DNA from: Capsicum annuum
Lineage: Eukaryota; Streptophyta; Magnoliopsida; Solanales; Solanaceae
DNA length: 64,000 nt
Assembly: GCF_002878395.1 (NCBI RefSeq)
Contig: NC_061119.1
Location: forward strand, 21,278,580-21,342,579
Direction: 5' to 3'
Positions 11,640 to 23,560 of the stretch are shown one piece after another; position 1 is the first letter of the stretch, and each line of letters begins with the position of its first letter. The notes under the pieces are model-generated. The model saw only the letters and a program-made list of their open reading frames with translations, was not told the origin of the DNA and did no database searches. The position numbers were made by a program, and so were the translations under genes.

Positions 11640-13435
11640 TCTACTGAAAGCGTCGGCCATTACGTTGGCCTTTCCCAGATGATAAAGGACACTCATGTCA
11701 TAATCTTTCAAGATCTCTAACCACCTTCTCTAACGAAGATTGAAATCTTTCTGAGAAAAGACATACTGAAGGCTCTTATGATCTGTGAACACCTCTATAA
11801 AAACTCTATATAGATAATGCCTCCAAATCATCAAGGTAAAAACTACGGCTGCTAACTCGAGATCATGAGTAGGATAATTCTTCTCATGTGGTTTAAGCTA
11901 TCTGGAAGCGTAGTCTATAACCTTACCATGGTTTATAGGGACACAACCCAAACAAACTCTAGATGCATCACAATACACTATGAAACCATCTGAACCATCT
12001 GGAAGAGCTAAGACTGGAGCTGCAGTGAGCCGAGTCTTTAACTCCTAAAAAATCTTCTTGTAAGAATCTGACCACTGAAACTTGACTTTCTTATAAGTCA
12101 ATCTGGACATAGGGGATTCAATAAAAGAAAATCTCTTAACAAACCGTTTGTAATAGACAACAAAAACCAAGAAACTCCTAATGTCTGATGGAGAGGCAGG
12201 TCTGGGCTAGTTTCTTAGCGCTTTTGTCTTTTGAGTATCTACTCTAGTGTAATCATCAGAAATAATAAGACGAAGGAATGCTACTGACCTTAGACAAAAT
12301 TCACACTTACTAAATTTGGAAAACAACTGATGATCTATGAGGGTCTAAAGTACAATTATGAGATGATCTGCATGATCACGCTCACTGTGAAAATATATCA
12401 GAATATCATCTATGAAGACTATGATGAATATCACCAAGTACTGCTTGAACACATGTTTCATCAGGTCCATGAAAGTTACAGGGGCATTAGTAAGACCAAA
12501 AGACAACCAGAAACTCAAATTGACTATATCGAGTACGAAATGTTGTTTACAGAATGTCATATTCTCTGACTTTGAGATGATGATAGACGGATCTGAGGTC
12601 TATCTTAGAGAAATAAATAGTACCTTGAAGTTTGTCAAACAAGTCAAAAATTCTGTGAAAAGGGTACTTGTTCTTGTAAATGACTTTATTAAGCTGACGG
12701 TAATCAATACACATTTTGAGATAACCGTCTTTCTTACATATGAATAAAATTGGTGCACCCAATGAGGACATGCTGGGCCTGATGAATCTCTTATCTAAGA
12801 GATCCTTCAACTGCTCTTTCAATTCTCAGAGTTCTACTGGTGCTATTCTGTATGTTAGAATAGATATAGGCTGAGTATCTGAAAGAAGAGCACTACTGAA
12901 GTTTATTTCCCTTTCGGGAGGAATTCCTGGAAGATCTTTGGGAAATACATTTGAATATTAATTCACTACTAGGACAGATTCAAGACTGGGAGTTTTAGAA
13001 ATAGTTTCCATAACTTAAACAAGATGATAGACACATCCTTTAGATATTAGTTTCTATGCTCAAAGGTTGGAAACAAGCTGACCTCTAACAGCGGATACAC
13101 TACCCTTCCACTCTAGGATGGGTTCATTCAGAAACTAAAACTAACTATTCTATTTCTGCCGAAGTCACTTCCTAAAATAAGTCTGCCGAAGTAACTTCCT
13201 AAAATATCATAATCGGGTAGTTCCTGTATACCCATCGAGCTATGATGGTTTTACCCACTGGGGTAGAAACTGAAAAGGGCTCTGCTAGAATTTTGGGATT
13301 GACTCTGAAATCAACTATTATATAAGGAGTAACAAAATACAAAGAAGCTGATGGATATAGCAAAGCATAAACATGAACATAAGAGATCGGTAACATACCA
13401 ATAACCATATCAGGATAAATTTCCTGATCTTGCCG
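11640..13435 (-). pseudogene. pol: Protease, reverse transcriptase and RNase H of element B
   Basis: Protease (13408-13199) reads HVYALLYPSASLYFVTPY; the catalytic Asp of LLDPGA is Tyr. RT follows in two overlapping frames. 12822-12547 has [28 protein letters not shown] and FSKIDLRS. 12560-12345 has LSFGLTNAPVTFMDLM and the catalytic FIDDILIYF (Asp codons at 12405-12410), so one frameshift lies between them. RNase H (about 12040-11640) keeps its first catalytic Asp (CDAS), unlike A, D and G, and has [12 protein letters not shown]. Stops and frameshifts make it non-functional. Confidence 0.87.
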
Positions 13436-14579
13436 GGACTGGAAAGCATAAAGTCTATTTGGTCATTGCCCACTAGTAGCACTGGAGGTGGCACCCTGCT
13501 AGTTTGGGTGATTGGACTGAGATGAGGAACGGTTCTGTTGACCCTGATAACTTGACTGGGGACAATCTCTGATTTTGTGGCCTGGCTTGCCATATCCGAA
13601 ATAGACATCGCTACCTGTACTGCAAGCACCCTTGATATTCTTACCACAAGTCTAACAGAGGGGATTAGTTTCGGCATTACTGACACTGCCCTAAGACTTT
13701 GAGCCTGGCGCCCTCTCTCTATTACCATCCTTGAACTTTGAAGTTGGAGAACTAGCTAAAGAAGGAGCTAGAACTGCTGACTTAGGATGAAATTTAGAAT
13801 GGTTTCCTCCTTTTGATTTAGGCTTTGTAATGTTGAAACTACCTGTCCTTTCTCTCTTATTTTGCTTCTCCCTCATCTTAATCTTTTTCTCCTCTATCTG
13901 CTGAGCATGAGTCATAGTCCTTGCTATGTTCATTTCTCTATACAACAACGTGGACCTCCACTCATTGAATACACTATCATTTATCCCAGAAATAAACTTA
14001 CTCATCTTAGCCTGCTATATGCAGCCACATAAGGAGCATATCTAGCTAATTGAGTAAACTAGAATACTCTTACACCGTCATGTTGCCTTTCCTAAGGTTG
14101 ATAAATTCTAACACTTTAGCTTCTCTTAACTATAGGGGAAAGAACCTCTCTAACAATGTGGTGACAAACTCCTCCCACTCAATAAGCGCTGCATCATCTA
14201 GCCTTTTTGACTTCTTCTGCTTGTACAATGTATGAGTAACATCCTGTAATTAATATGCAGCTAGCTTAGTACTCTCAACAGCTGCCAGCTCCTTAATTTT
14301 AGTAAACTTATGAACCTGATTGATGTATTCCTGAGGGTCCTCATTTGACTTAGACCTGAGAAAGGATGGAAGATTCATTTAGGTGAAGTCCCAAATCTTG
14401 GCTACAGTTGAATTGGCTACTTTGTTGGCTGAAATGATAGCTGGTTGTTCATTCTGAGCAATAATTGACTGGACAAGAGTAGTGAATATTGCTCTAAACT
14501 CTACATGAGAAGTATATTTGCCCAAAGGTACTTAGGGCTAAGAGGATGATTGATTCCCATTTCTTCTTTCTGGAGGCAT
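13436..14579 (-). pseudogene. gag: gag of element B
   Basis: The start is the ATG at 14579-14577 (MPPERRNGNQSSS), which matches the gag starts of C, D, E and G in position after the primer site. It contains the stretch SKFISGINDSVFNEWRST, a basic linker (EKQNKRERTGSFN, near 13860) and a zinc knuckle near 13590 with shifts of frame around it. TAG stops replace CAG codons in the N-terminal part. Gag forms the particle shell; this copy is broken. Confidence 0.85.
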
Positions 14580-14784
14580 GTTCTATAGAGGAAATGGAGA
14601 AATGGATTAGACTGAGAGATTGAATCGAGACTATGCTCACTGGCATGACATGAATACTAAAAGAAGGGAAACTATTCCTAAAACATCTTATAGCCTCCTG
14701 CACATAATTTTGGCGCACAACACACCCATGTACAAGACTCTACTAGATATGGCTTTTAGACTTCCTAGGACATTATTCATCCTG

Positions 14785-14796
14785 GCTTTGATACCA
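14785..14796 (-). other. Primer binding site of element B (initiator tRNA-Met type)
   Basis: The minus strand reads TGGTATCAAAGC four bases after the LTR end. Plant initiator tRNA-Met ends in the complement of TGGTATCAGAGC, so one base differs. The short leader 14580-14784 between this site and gag carries no gene. Confidence 0.88.
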
Positions 14797-14800
14797 AGTT

Positions 14801-16795
14801 TGTAATGCCCCAAATCTAGTACCCGAAATGCTACACGATGCTCATGACCTCGAAGAGCCACAAACTAACCCATGACTGATATTTGTACCTGTATACTACA
14901 TAATATACTTTATAATATGGAAACATGAACTGAAAGGCCATAAGGTTCAACACTGAGATATATTATCTGATAAAAATATAAGATCTGGGTGGGGTATGAA
15001 ATACCCAAAACAACTAAAATAAACTATCTGAAACATGCTACAGTCTGAAAAGCCTCTAAATCATGACTGAATTGTCTGAATAAGGAGTTGATGGGACATG
15101 TCCCCAACTAACTCCCATAATACATAGATTAATGAGGTAATAAAGTAATGATATGTCATTGAAAGATGAAAACTCACTGCTAACACTGACTCCTGAGACT
15201 GGAATCTACTGATGCTTTGGAGCTCGTGTATCTGAACCTATGGTATAAGATACCATAGCAAAAATGCATCAGTACTTTGAATGTACTAGTATGCCTGTGA
15301 GCTAGGATAAATGCATGGGGTTTATATGCATGAAAAATACTGTCTAACTGACAATATGATCGTGAGAATGAATGCATGAATACATTGTAACTATAATTGA
15401 GATCGTGATAACATGAATTTACTGATATCTCTGACAGTCCTGAATTCTTTAGAACTATATGAGTTATATTACAGAGACTAAATAACTATATCTGATAGTC
15501 CTAATTTCTATAGCTGAAATTGTAGGAAGAAGTTATCTAACTGACTTACCCCAAATCACGCATTATAGCTGAGTTGGGGTCCAATCTATAACCCTAATTT
15601 AAAGTGTGTCAATACAGCGCCACCAGTAAGGATAAGCTATGAGTGACCCTCATCTGATAGTGTCCCCAAAAGATAATAAGGGCCCCTCTCATCTAATAGT
15701 GCTTATCTACCTCATAAACCCTCATTTGACAGTGTTGATATCTCAATCTATGGTGGATACATAGTTTTGGAACAGAAGGATGACTCCTAAGAATCACACC
15801 CTCATCTGACAGTGTGTGTTCCTATCCTTGGTTTCACTCGATCCTAGTTTCTACTCCCATCTGAATCTATACTGTACATGAATTAGTGAACTAAACTGGA
15901 CTGAGTTAACTGAGTTTTGTTGACTGATGGAATATTACTGTAATTTCTGTATTACTGAGCTTTCTGAGATAACTGGGATTACTTAGTTTTACTTAGTTTT
16001 CCTAAGTCACAAGACTAACTGAATTCTACTGAACATGGCTTGACTGAGGAAATCGTGAAAACATAACACTGGCTCTAGGAACAAAGCTAACTTGTCGGGT
16101 ACTAGCACCCACATGACTAGATGGAAAGAAACTTACAACACATTACTTTCTTGAATACATGACCAACATCACAATCCATTATTCATTTATTGAAGCATTT
16201 CATCAAACATGTGATATGCATAACTTGTACATACATGAGGATTGCATAATACCATACTAGTTGGCACTTTTCCTTCACATAGGCACTTAATCAAACACAT
16301 GGTAAGAATAGTATGTGTAGACAAAATTATACAACAAATAAACATCATGATTCGACTCTAATTTCTTTATCCAAGGGTTTAATCATAGGTTCACATGAAT
16401 CTACACCTATACTAATCAATTTCACATAAAATTAATCACCCACCATGGATTAGAATTACATTGTTCATTATAAACATGAACAAAAGAAAACCCAACAAGA
16501 AATTCATAAAGAAATCCATGCACTTAAACTTTGAAAAGAGATTTTTGGGCTTCATGAACGAAAGGAGTCCATGAATTAGTACTATGCATACCTAGTAGTG
16601 AGTTTCTCGATGTTCTTGAACCTTAAGAATTTGAATCTCTTAGTTCTTAAAGAAGATATGGATTTTGTTGCTTAAGGATTCCCTTTTGGGAGAAAACCCT
16701 AATTTTTGATGTTCTGAAAAAATAGTGAATTTTTTAAGCCTTGGTCGGATATTACTAGGTATATAAATGGGTCATAAAAAACCCATAATCCACTA
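14801..16795 (-). repeat. 5' LTR of element B (U3 missing)
   Basis: The LTR's 3' end is at 14801, where the plus strand reads TGTAATGCCCC (the complement of GGGGCATTACA). Going left to right on the map it runs backwards to a possible TATA near 16760, then abruptly meets C's LTR near 16795. The U3 that B's other LTR still has (9950-10456) is absent here, so the left promoter region was lost at the junction. Confidence 0.85.
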
Positions 16796-18502
16796 TAGGT
16801 GTAGATTCTTGGATGATAAAATTAGAGATGAATCCTGGTGTTTATTTGTTGTATAATGTTATCTACATATACTATGCTTACCATGTGTTTGGTTAAATGC
16901 CTATGTAAAGGAAAAGTGCCCAACTAGTATGATATTATGCAATCCTCCCGTATGTACAAGTTTATGAATATCACATGTTTGATGAAATGCCTCAAAAAAT
17001 GAATTATGGATTATGATGTTCATCATGTATTCAAGAAAGTCATGCTTTGCAAGTTTATTTCCATCGAGTCTTGGGGGTACTTGTACCCAACAATTTAGAT
17101 GTGTGCCTAGGGCCAGTGTCATGGTTTCATGATATCCTCAGTTATGCCATGTTCAGTAGAATCAGTTAGTCACACGACTCAGGAAAACTCAGTAGAACTC
17201 AGAAATCCTAGCAATTGCAGAAAGCTCAGTAATACAGAGATCTTAGTAATATTTTGTCTATTAAAGAAACTCAGTTAACTCAGTCTAGTTCATTTTAGTA
17301 ATTCATGTATAGTATCTATTAAAATGGGAGTAGAAACTAGCACCGAGTGAAGCCAAGGATGGTAACACATACTGTCAGATGAGGGTATGATTCTTAGAAG
17401 TAATCTTTGAATTCTAATACTATATAGCAAAGATAGGTTGAGATATCAACACTATCAGATGAGGGTTGATAAGATGGATAATCACTATCAGATGAGGGAC
17501 CCACCATTCTCTTTTGGGGACACTATTAGATGAGGGTCACTCACAGCTTGTCCTTACTGGTGGCGCAGTTTTGACACCCTTTCCATTGGGGTTACAGATT
17601 GGACCCCAACTCAGTAATAATGTATTATTTGGGGCATGTCAGTTAAATAACTACTTCCCACAGTTTCAACTATAGAAATAAGGACTGTCAAATTCAGTCA
17701 TTCAGTCTTATGATAGAACTCAAATATTTTTATAGAATTTAGGACTGTTAGATACAGTTAACTCAAAATAGTACAAAACTCATCTAGTTCCATTAGATTC
17801 AGGACTATCAGATATAGTAACTCATGTTATCAGTTATATCATCATCAAAACTCAGTTACCAGTTATGTTAGTTATCAGTAAATTCATGTTATAATGATCT
17901 CAATCATAGTTACTATGTATTCATACAGTCATTCTCACGTTAACATTAGTCAGTTAGAATATATTGGTTATGCATATGAACCCCATTCATTCAACCTACC
18001 TCACATGCATACTAGTACATTCAATGTACTGACGCATTTGCACTATGATGTCTTATACCATAGGTTCATAGACACAAGTTCCAGAGCATCAGTAGATTCC
18101 AGTCTCAGTAGTCAGAGTTAGTAGAGAGTCCTCATCTTTCGAGGATGTGATCATTACTTTATTACCTCATTAATTTATTTATTAGTTGGAGTTAGTTGGG
18201 GACATGTCCCATCAACTACTTATTCAGACAGTTCAGTCATAATTTAGAGGCTTTTTAGACTACAGTATGTTTCAGACAACTTATTTCAGTTGTTTTAGAT
18301 ATTTCCTATCCCACCCACATGTTATATTTTTATCAGATATTATATATCAATGTTGAACCTTATGGCCTTTTAGTTCATGTTTCTACATTATACAATATAT
18401 TATGCAGTAAATAAGTACAGATATCAGTCATGGGTTAGCTTGTGGTTTTTTGGGGTCACGATCACCGTGTAGCATTTCGAGTACCAAATTTGGGGCGTTA
18501 CA
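16796..18502 (+). repeat. 5' LTR of element C, 5' half missing
   Basis: It begins at 'tataggtgtagattc' at the head-to-head junction with B and ends GGGGCGTTACA at 18502, followed by the primer site. It has the standard internal landmarks: 'gggagtagaaactagcaccg' near 17326, 'cccacagtttcaac' near 17656, and 'catgggttagcttgtgg' near 18430. It matches B's LTR (inverted) more closely than D's 3' LTR by eye. Confidence 0.85.
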
Positions 18503-18506
18503 AACT

Positions 18507-18518
18507 TGGTATCAAAGC
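18507..18518 (+). other. Primer binding site of element C (initiator tRNA-Met type)
   Basis: TGGTATCAAAGC, four bases after the LTR end at 18502; one base from the plant initiator tRNA-Met complement. The leader 18519-18723 has no gene. Confidence 0.9.
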
Positions 18519-18723
18519 CAGGTTCAGTAGTGCCCTAGGAAGTCTGAAAGCCGCATCTAGTAGAGTCTTCTACATGGATGTGTTCCCCGCTACATTTATG
18601 TGTAGAAGGCTATAAGATGTTTTAGGAATAGTTTCCCTTAATTTAGTATTCATGTTTTGCCAGTGAGCATAGTCTCAAATTAATCTCTCAGTCTAATCCG
18701 TTTTTCCTTTTCCTTTACAAAAC

Positions 18724-19875
18724 ATGCATCCAAAAATAAGAAATTGGAATCATTTAGCCCCTCAGCCCGAAGTACCTTTGGGCGAATATGTTTCTCATGC
18801 ATAGTTCAGAGCTGTATTAACTACTCTTGCCGAGTCAGTTGCTTCTCAGAATGAAAGAACAATTATCATTTCGGCCAACGCAGTGACCAATTCAACTACA
18901 ACAATGATTTAAGAATTTACTCGAATGAATTCTCCATTATTTCTCGGGTCTAAGTCAGATGTGGACCCTTAGGAATTCATCGATCAGGTTTAGAAGGTTA
19001 CTAATGTTATAGGGGTGTCAGCTATTGAGTATGCTGAGCTAGCTACATATCAGTTGTAGGATATGCTCACATATGGTAAAAGCAGTAAAAGCTAGAAAGG
19101 CAAGATGATGCAGGGCCTATTGAGTGGCAGGATTTTTTCATTGCATTCTTAAAGAGATTCTCACCCCTAGAGCTGAGAAAAGCTAAAGTGTTAGAATTTA
19201 TTAACCTCTGGCAAGGCAACATAATGGTGAAATAGTATTCTCTTAAGTTTACTAAATTAGCCAGATATGCTTCACATGTAGTTGTAGATAGCACAACTAA
19301 GATGATTAAGTTTATTTCTAGTATGAATAATAGTGTGGTCATTGAGTGCAGGTCCATGATATTGAATAGTGACATGAATATAGCCAGGCTTATGACTCAT
19401 GCTTAGCAGATAGAGGAGCAAAAGATTAAGATGAGGGTGAAGCAGAATAAGAGAGCAAGGATAGGTAGTTTCAAATTTGCTCAGCCCAAATCAGAAAGAG
19501 GAAACTGTTCTCAATTTTATCCTAAGTCACTAGTTCCATCTCCTTCTTCAGCTAGTGCTCCAATTTCAAAGTTTAGGGATAGTAATAGAGATAGGGGGCT
19601 AGGCACAAAGTCTTAGGGCAATTTCAGTAATGCCCGAACTAATCCCTTTTATCAGATTTATGGTAAGAAACACAAGGGTGCTTGCAGAGCTGGTAGCGAT
19701 GTCTATTTTGGCTGTGGCAAGCCAGGCCGCAGAGTCATAGATTGTCCCCATTCAGGTTATTAGGTTACCAGAATAATTGCTTAGCTCAGTCCGGTCGCCC
19801 AAACCAGCAAGGTTGCCATCTCCAGTGCTACTAGTGGGCAATACCCAAATAGACTTTATGATCTCCAGTCCTGGC
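18724..19875 (+). pseudogene. gag: gag of element C
   Basis: The start is the ATG at 18724 (MHPKIRNWNHLAPQPEVPLG), homologous to the start of D's gag at 20367. It keeps SQNERTIIISANAVTNST and then falls apart in frame after about 18900. The zinc knuckle near 19690-19745 reads YFGCGKPGRRVIDC, with both the first Cys and the His replaced. Several TAG codons stand where sister copies have CAG. The linker 19431-19616 (VKQNKRARIGSFKFAQP) is open. Confidence 0.83.
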
Positions 19876-20300
19876 AAGATTAGGAAAATTCTCCTAATAT
19901 AGTTACTAGTATGTTACAAATCTTTCATGTTCATGTTTACGCTTTGATAGATCTAGGAGATTCTTTGTCTTTTGTTACTCCCTATATAGTAATTTATTTT
20001 GGAGTCAGATCCAAAATTCTAGCAGAGGCCCTTTTCAGTTTCTATCCCAGTGGGTAAAACCATCATCGCTCGGTGGGTATACAGGAACTGCCCGGTTATA
20101 ATATTTCAAAAAGTCACTTTAGCAGAGTTAGAGGAATTAGAGATGACTAATTTTGATATCATTCTCAGCACGGATTGGCTTTATTCCTGCTATGCCATAG
20201 CCGACTGTGGAAACAGAATAGTTATGTTTTAATTTTCGAATAAACCCCATCCTAGAGTAAAATGGTAGTGTATCCGATTTAAGAGGTCAGCTTATTTATG
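19876..20300 (+). pseudogene. pol: Protease fragment of element C
   Basis: It reads IFHVHVYALIDLGDSLSFVTPY (active-site triplet altered), then frameshifted protease and the TNFDIILSTDWLYSCYAI segment (20050-20232). It stops at 'ggtcagcttat', where A and D continue towards RT. The next bases (from about 20300) are a second leader sequence, so the rest of pol is absent from this block. Confidence 0.8.
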
Positions 20301-21509
20301 TCATACTAGTGAGCATAATCTCAAGTTAAACTTCCAGTCTAATCCGTTCTTCTCTTGTTTCAGAATATGGCCCCAAAAAAGAAAAACCAGCTAGCTCCTC
20401 AGCCCGGAGATCCTTTAGGCGAACATGTTTGTCATGCAGAGTTTAGAGCTGCATTGACAACACTTGCTCAGTATGTGGCTACCAAAAATAGAAGGCCACC
20501 AGGTATTCCAGCCAATCCAGTGGCAAATTCAGCAGCAGCTAGGATTTAGGACTTCACCCGAATGAACCCTCCGTCCTTTTTGGGTCTAAGCCAGATGAGG
20601 ATCCTTAGGAATTCATTGACAAAGTCCAGAAGTTCATTGTTATCAAGGGAGTCACTTCTTCTCAGAGTGCCAAGTTAGCCGTATATGAATTGCAGGATGT
20701 CGCTCACACTTGTTACAAGTAGTGGTTAGCAAAAAGGTTAGAGGATGCAGGTCCTATTGAGTGGGAAGAATTTGTCATGACTTTCTTAGACAGATTCTTT
20801 CCCCAAGAGATGAAAGAGGCCAAATTTATTGAGTTCATCAATCTCAGGCAGGGAAATATGATAGTTAGAGAGTATTCTCTTAGATTTACTCAGCTAGCTA
20901 GATATGCCCCTCATGTGGTTGAAGACAACTGATCTAAGATGAGCAAGTTCGTGTCAGGGGTGAATGATAGCGTGGTAAATAAGTATAGATCTGCGATGCT
21001 GAATAGTGATATGACTTTAGCTAGGCTCATGACCAATGATCAATAGATAGAGGAGCTGAAGGTTAAGACTAGGGAGAGGCAGACCAAGAGAGCAAGAGCA
21101 GGCAGTTTTAGTTTTGCTCAGCCCGAATCAGAGGGAGGAAATCATTTGCAGTTTAATCCTAAGTTAGTCATTGCATCCCCTTCCTCCGCTAGTGTCCCAA
21201 TACAAAATTTTAGGGATGGCAACAGAGATAGAGAACCAGGCTCTAAATCTTAGGGCAGTATTAGCAGTGCCCGAACAAACCCTCTTTGTTAGACTTATGG
21301 TAAGAACCACAAGGGTATTTGTAGAGCCGGTAGTGATGTCTATTTTGGTTGTGCTAAGACAGGACACGGGATTAGGGAGTGTTCTCATCCAGGCCCTCTG
21401 GGTCAGCAGAACCATTCCACATCTCAGTTCGATCGCTCAAACCAGTAGGGTGCCCCTTCTGGTGCTACTAGTGGGCCTAAATCGACTCTATGCTCTTCAG
21501 ACCAAATAG
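20301..21509 (+). pseudogene. gag: Second leader remnant and gag of block D
   Basis: From about 20308 the sequence matches the leader that precedes gag in C and E. The start is the ATG at 20367 (MAPKKKNQLAPQPGDPLGEH), preceded by 'tttcagaat' as in the sisters. The frame stays aligned for nearly 1100 bases with only single-codon stops: TAG after AAARI, DP, CYK, NDQ, SKS, LC and NQ, and TGA after EDN. Six or seven of these are CAG in sister copies. It includes EWEEFVMTFLDRFFPQEMKE, SKMSKFVSGVNDSVVNKYRS and a zinc knuckle YFGCAKTGHGIREC with its first Cys lost. This is the best preserved gag in the window. Confidence 0.88.
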
Positions 21510-23560
21510 GATCAGGAAAATTCTCATGATGTCATTACTGGTATGTTACAGCTTTTCCATGTTCATGTTTATGCTTTGCTAGACCCAGGTGCATCCTTGT
21601 CTTTTGTCACTCCATACATAGCAGGCAATTTCAAAATCACTTCTGAAATTTTAGCAGAGCCCTTTTCATTCTATACCCTAGTGGGTAAAACTATCACAAC
21701 TTGGTGGACATACGGGAACTTCCCGATTATCATATTTTAGAAATCCACATTAGTAGATTTACTAGAGTTAGAGATGACTAATTTTGATGTCATTCTCGAC
21801 ATGGATTGGATTTATTCTTGCTATGCCATAGTCGACTGTAGAAATAGGATAGTTCAGTTTTATTTCTGGAATGAGCCCGAACTAGAGTGGAAGGGTAGCA
21901 CTTCATCTTTCAAGGGTCAGCTTGTTTCCTACCTTTGGACAAAGAAAATGATTTCTAAGGGGTTGTGTATCATCTCGTGCAAGTTAAGGATTCTAATTTC
22001 GAATCTCCCAGTCTCAAATTAGTCCCAGTGGTTAATGAATATTCAAACGTCTTTCCTGAAAATCTTTTAGGTATTCCTCCCAAAAGGGAAATAGACTTCA
22101 GCATAGACCTTTTCCCAGATACACAACCTATTTCTATCCCGCCATACAGAATGGAACCTACAAAACTCAAGGAACTGAAAGATCAGTTGAAGGATCTCTT
22201 AGATAAAGGATTCATTAGGCCCAGTGTATCCCCATGGGTTGCACCAGTCTTATTCATGCGCAAGAAAGACCGTTCTCTCAGAATGTATATTGATTACCGT
22301 CAGCTCAACAAAGTCACGGTCAAGAAAAGGTATCCGCTGCCTAGGATAGATGACTTGTTTGACCAACTTCAGGGTGCCATTTATTTCTCCAAGATAGAAC
22401 TCATATCATAATATCATCAGCTCAGATTTAGAGAATAAGATATCCCGAAGATAGCTTTTCGTACTAGGTTTGGTCACTTTGAATTTCTAGTCATATCATT
22501 TGGTGTTATCAATGCCCTTGCAACTTTCATGGACTTGATAAACCGGGTGTTCAAGCAGTACTTGGACACATTCTTTATAGTCTTCATAGATGATATTCTG
22601 GTCTATTCTTGAACAGAGCGTGAACATTCAGACTATCTCATAATTGTTCTTCAGACTCTCATGGATAACCAGTTGTTCGACAAGATCAGTAAGTGTAAAT
22701 TTTAGCCAAGATTAGTGGCATTCCTTGGCCATATTTTTTTTGGTGATGGCATTAGAGTAGATCCTCAGAAAATTGAAGTAGTAAGAAACTAGCCTTGTCC
22801 TATCTCTCCATCAGATATCAGGAGTTTCTTGGGTTTGGCTAGCTACTACCAATGGTTTGTTGGGGGAATTTCTTCTATTTCATCTCCTACGTAAAGATTG
22901 ACTCAGAAAAAGGTCAAGTTTCAGTGGTCAGAACCTTGCGGGAAGAGTTTTCAAGAGTTGAAGACTGGATTCACCTCAGCTCCAATTTTAGCACTTCCTG
23001 ATGGTTTCGATGGATTCGTAGTATATTGTAATGCATCCAGAGTGGGCTTAGGTTGTGTACTCATATAGTATGTCAAATTTATATCCTACACCTCCAGACA
23101 ATTAAAGCCCCATGAGAAGAATTATTCTACTCATGACCTTGAGTTAGCAAAAGTTGTCTTTGCCTTAATAATTTGAAGGCATTATTTATACGCTGTTCAT
23201 GTAGACATCTTCACAGATCATAAGAGCCTTCAGTATGTCTTTTCCTAAAAATATATCAATCTTTATCAGAGAAGGTGGTTAGAGCTCTTGAAGGATTATG
23301 ACATAAGTGTCCTTTATAATCCTAGCAAGGCCAATGTAGTGGCCGACACACTCAGTAGATTGTTCATGGGTAGTGTTTCCCATGTTGAGGATATTAAAAA
23401 GAAATTAGCTCAGGTGATTTATCAGCTTACTAGACTAGGTGTTCGTTTAGTCGACTCTTTAAAGGGTGGTGTATGTGTTCAAAGTAGTTCTGAATCATCT
23501 CTAGTTTCTGAGGTGAAAGAGAACCACGATAGGGATCTTCGTCTTGTCTAGATAAAAAAG
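21510..23560 (+). pseudogene. pol: Protease, reverse transcriptase and RNase H of block D
   Basis: Protease (21543-21740) reads FHVHVYALLDPGASLSFVTP, the best preserved active site here. Then come TNFDVILDMDWIYSCYAIVD and the RT start (21965-22411) with [29 protein letters not shown] and FSKIELIS; here the first catalytic Asp (SKIDL) is Glu. The second catalytic motif FIDDILVYS is intact (Asp codons at 22589-22594). RNase H near 22990-23340 has its first Asp changed to Asn (CNAS) and keeps [12 protein letters not shown]. Stops are mostly TAG. Confidence 0.88.

Larger units (their letters stand above)
8587..16795 (-). mobile_element. Element B: Ty3/gypsy Tekay/Del-like retrotransposon, minus strand
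   Basis: Read on the minus strand, the order is truncated 5' LTR (16795 to 14801), primer site, gag, protease, RT, RNase H, integrase remnant, chromodomain-like tail, then truncated 3' LTR (10456 to 8587). It is the same broad family as A, D and G. It has lost the 5' LTR's U3, the integrase core, the polypurine tract and the last part of the 3' LTR, so it is multiply deleted and inactive. Confidence 0.88.
14801..18502. repeat. Large imperfect inverted repeat formed by two LTRs head to head
   Basis: The left arm (14801 to about 16417, minus-strand LTR of B) and the right arm (about 16797 to 18502, plus-strand LTR of C) are reverse complements over their length with moderate divergence. For example the minus strand of 16417-16405 and the plus strand at 16797 both read 'tataggtgtagattc'. 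The spacer is about 380 bp. A transcript crossing it could fold into a long hairpin. Confidence 0.85.

Noticed and set aside
12412..12747. 111-codon plus-strand ORF
   Set aside because: Antisense to B's reverse transcriptase, which has unmistakable motifs on the minus strand.
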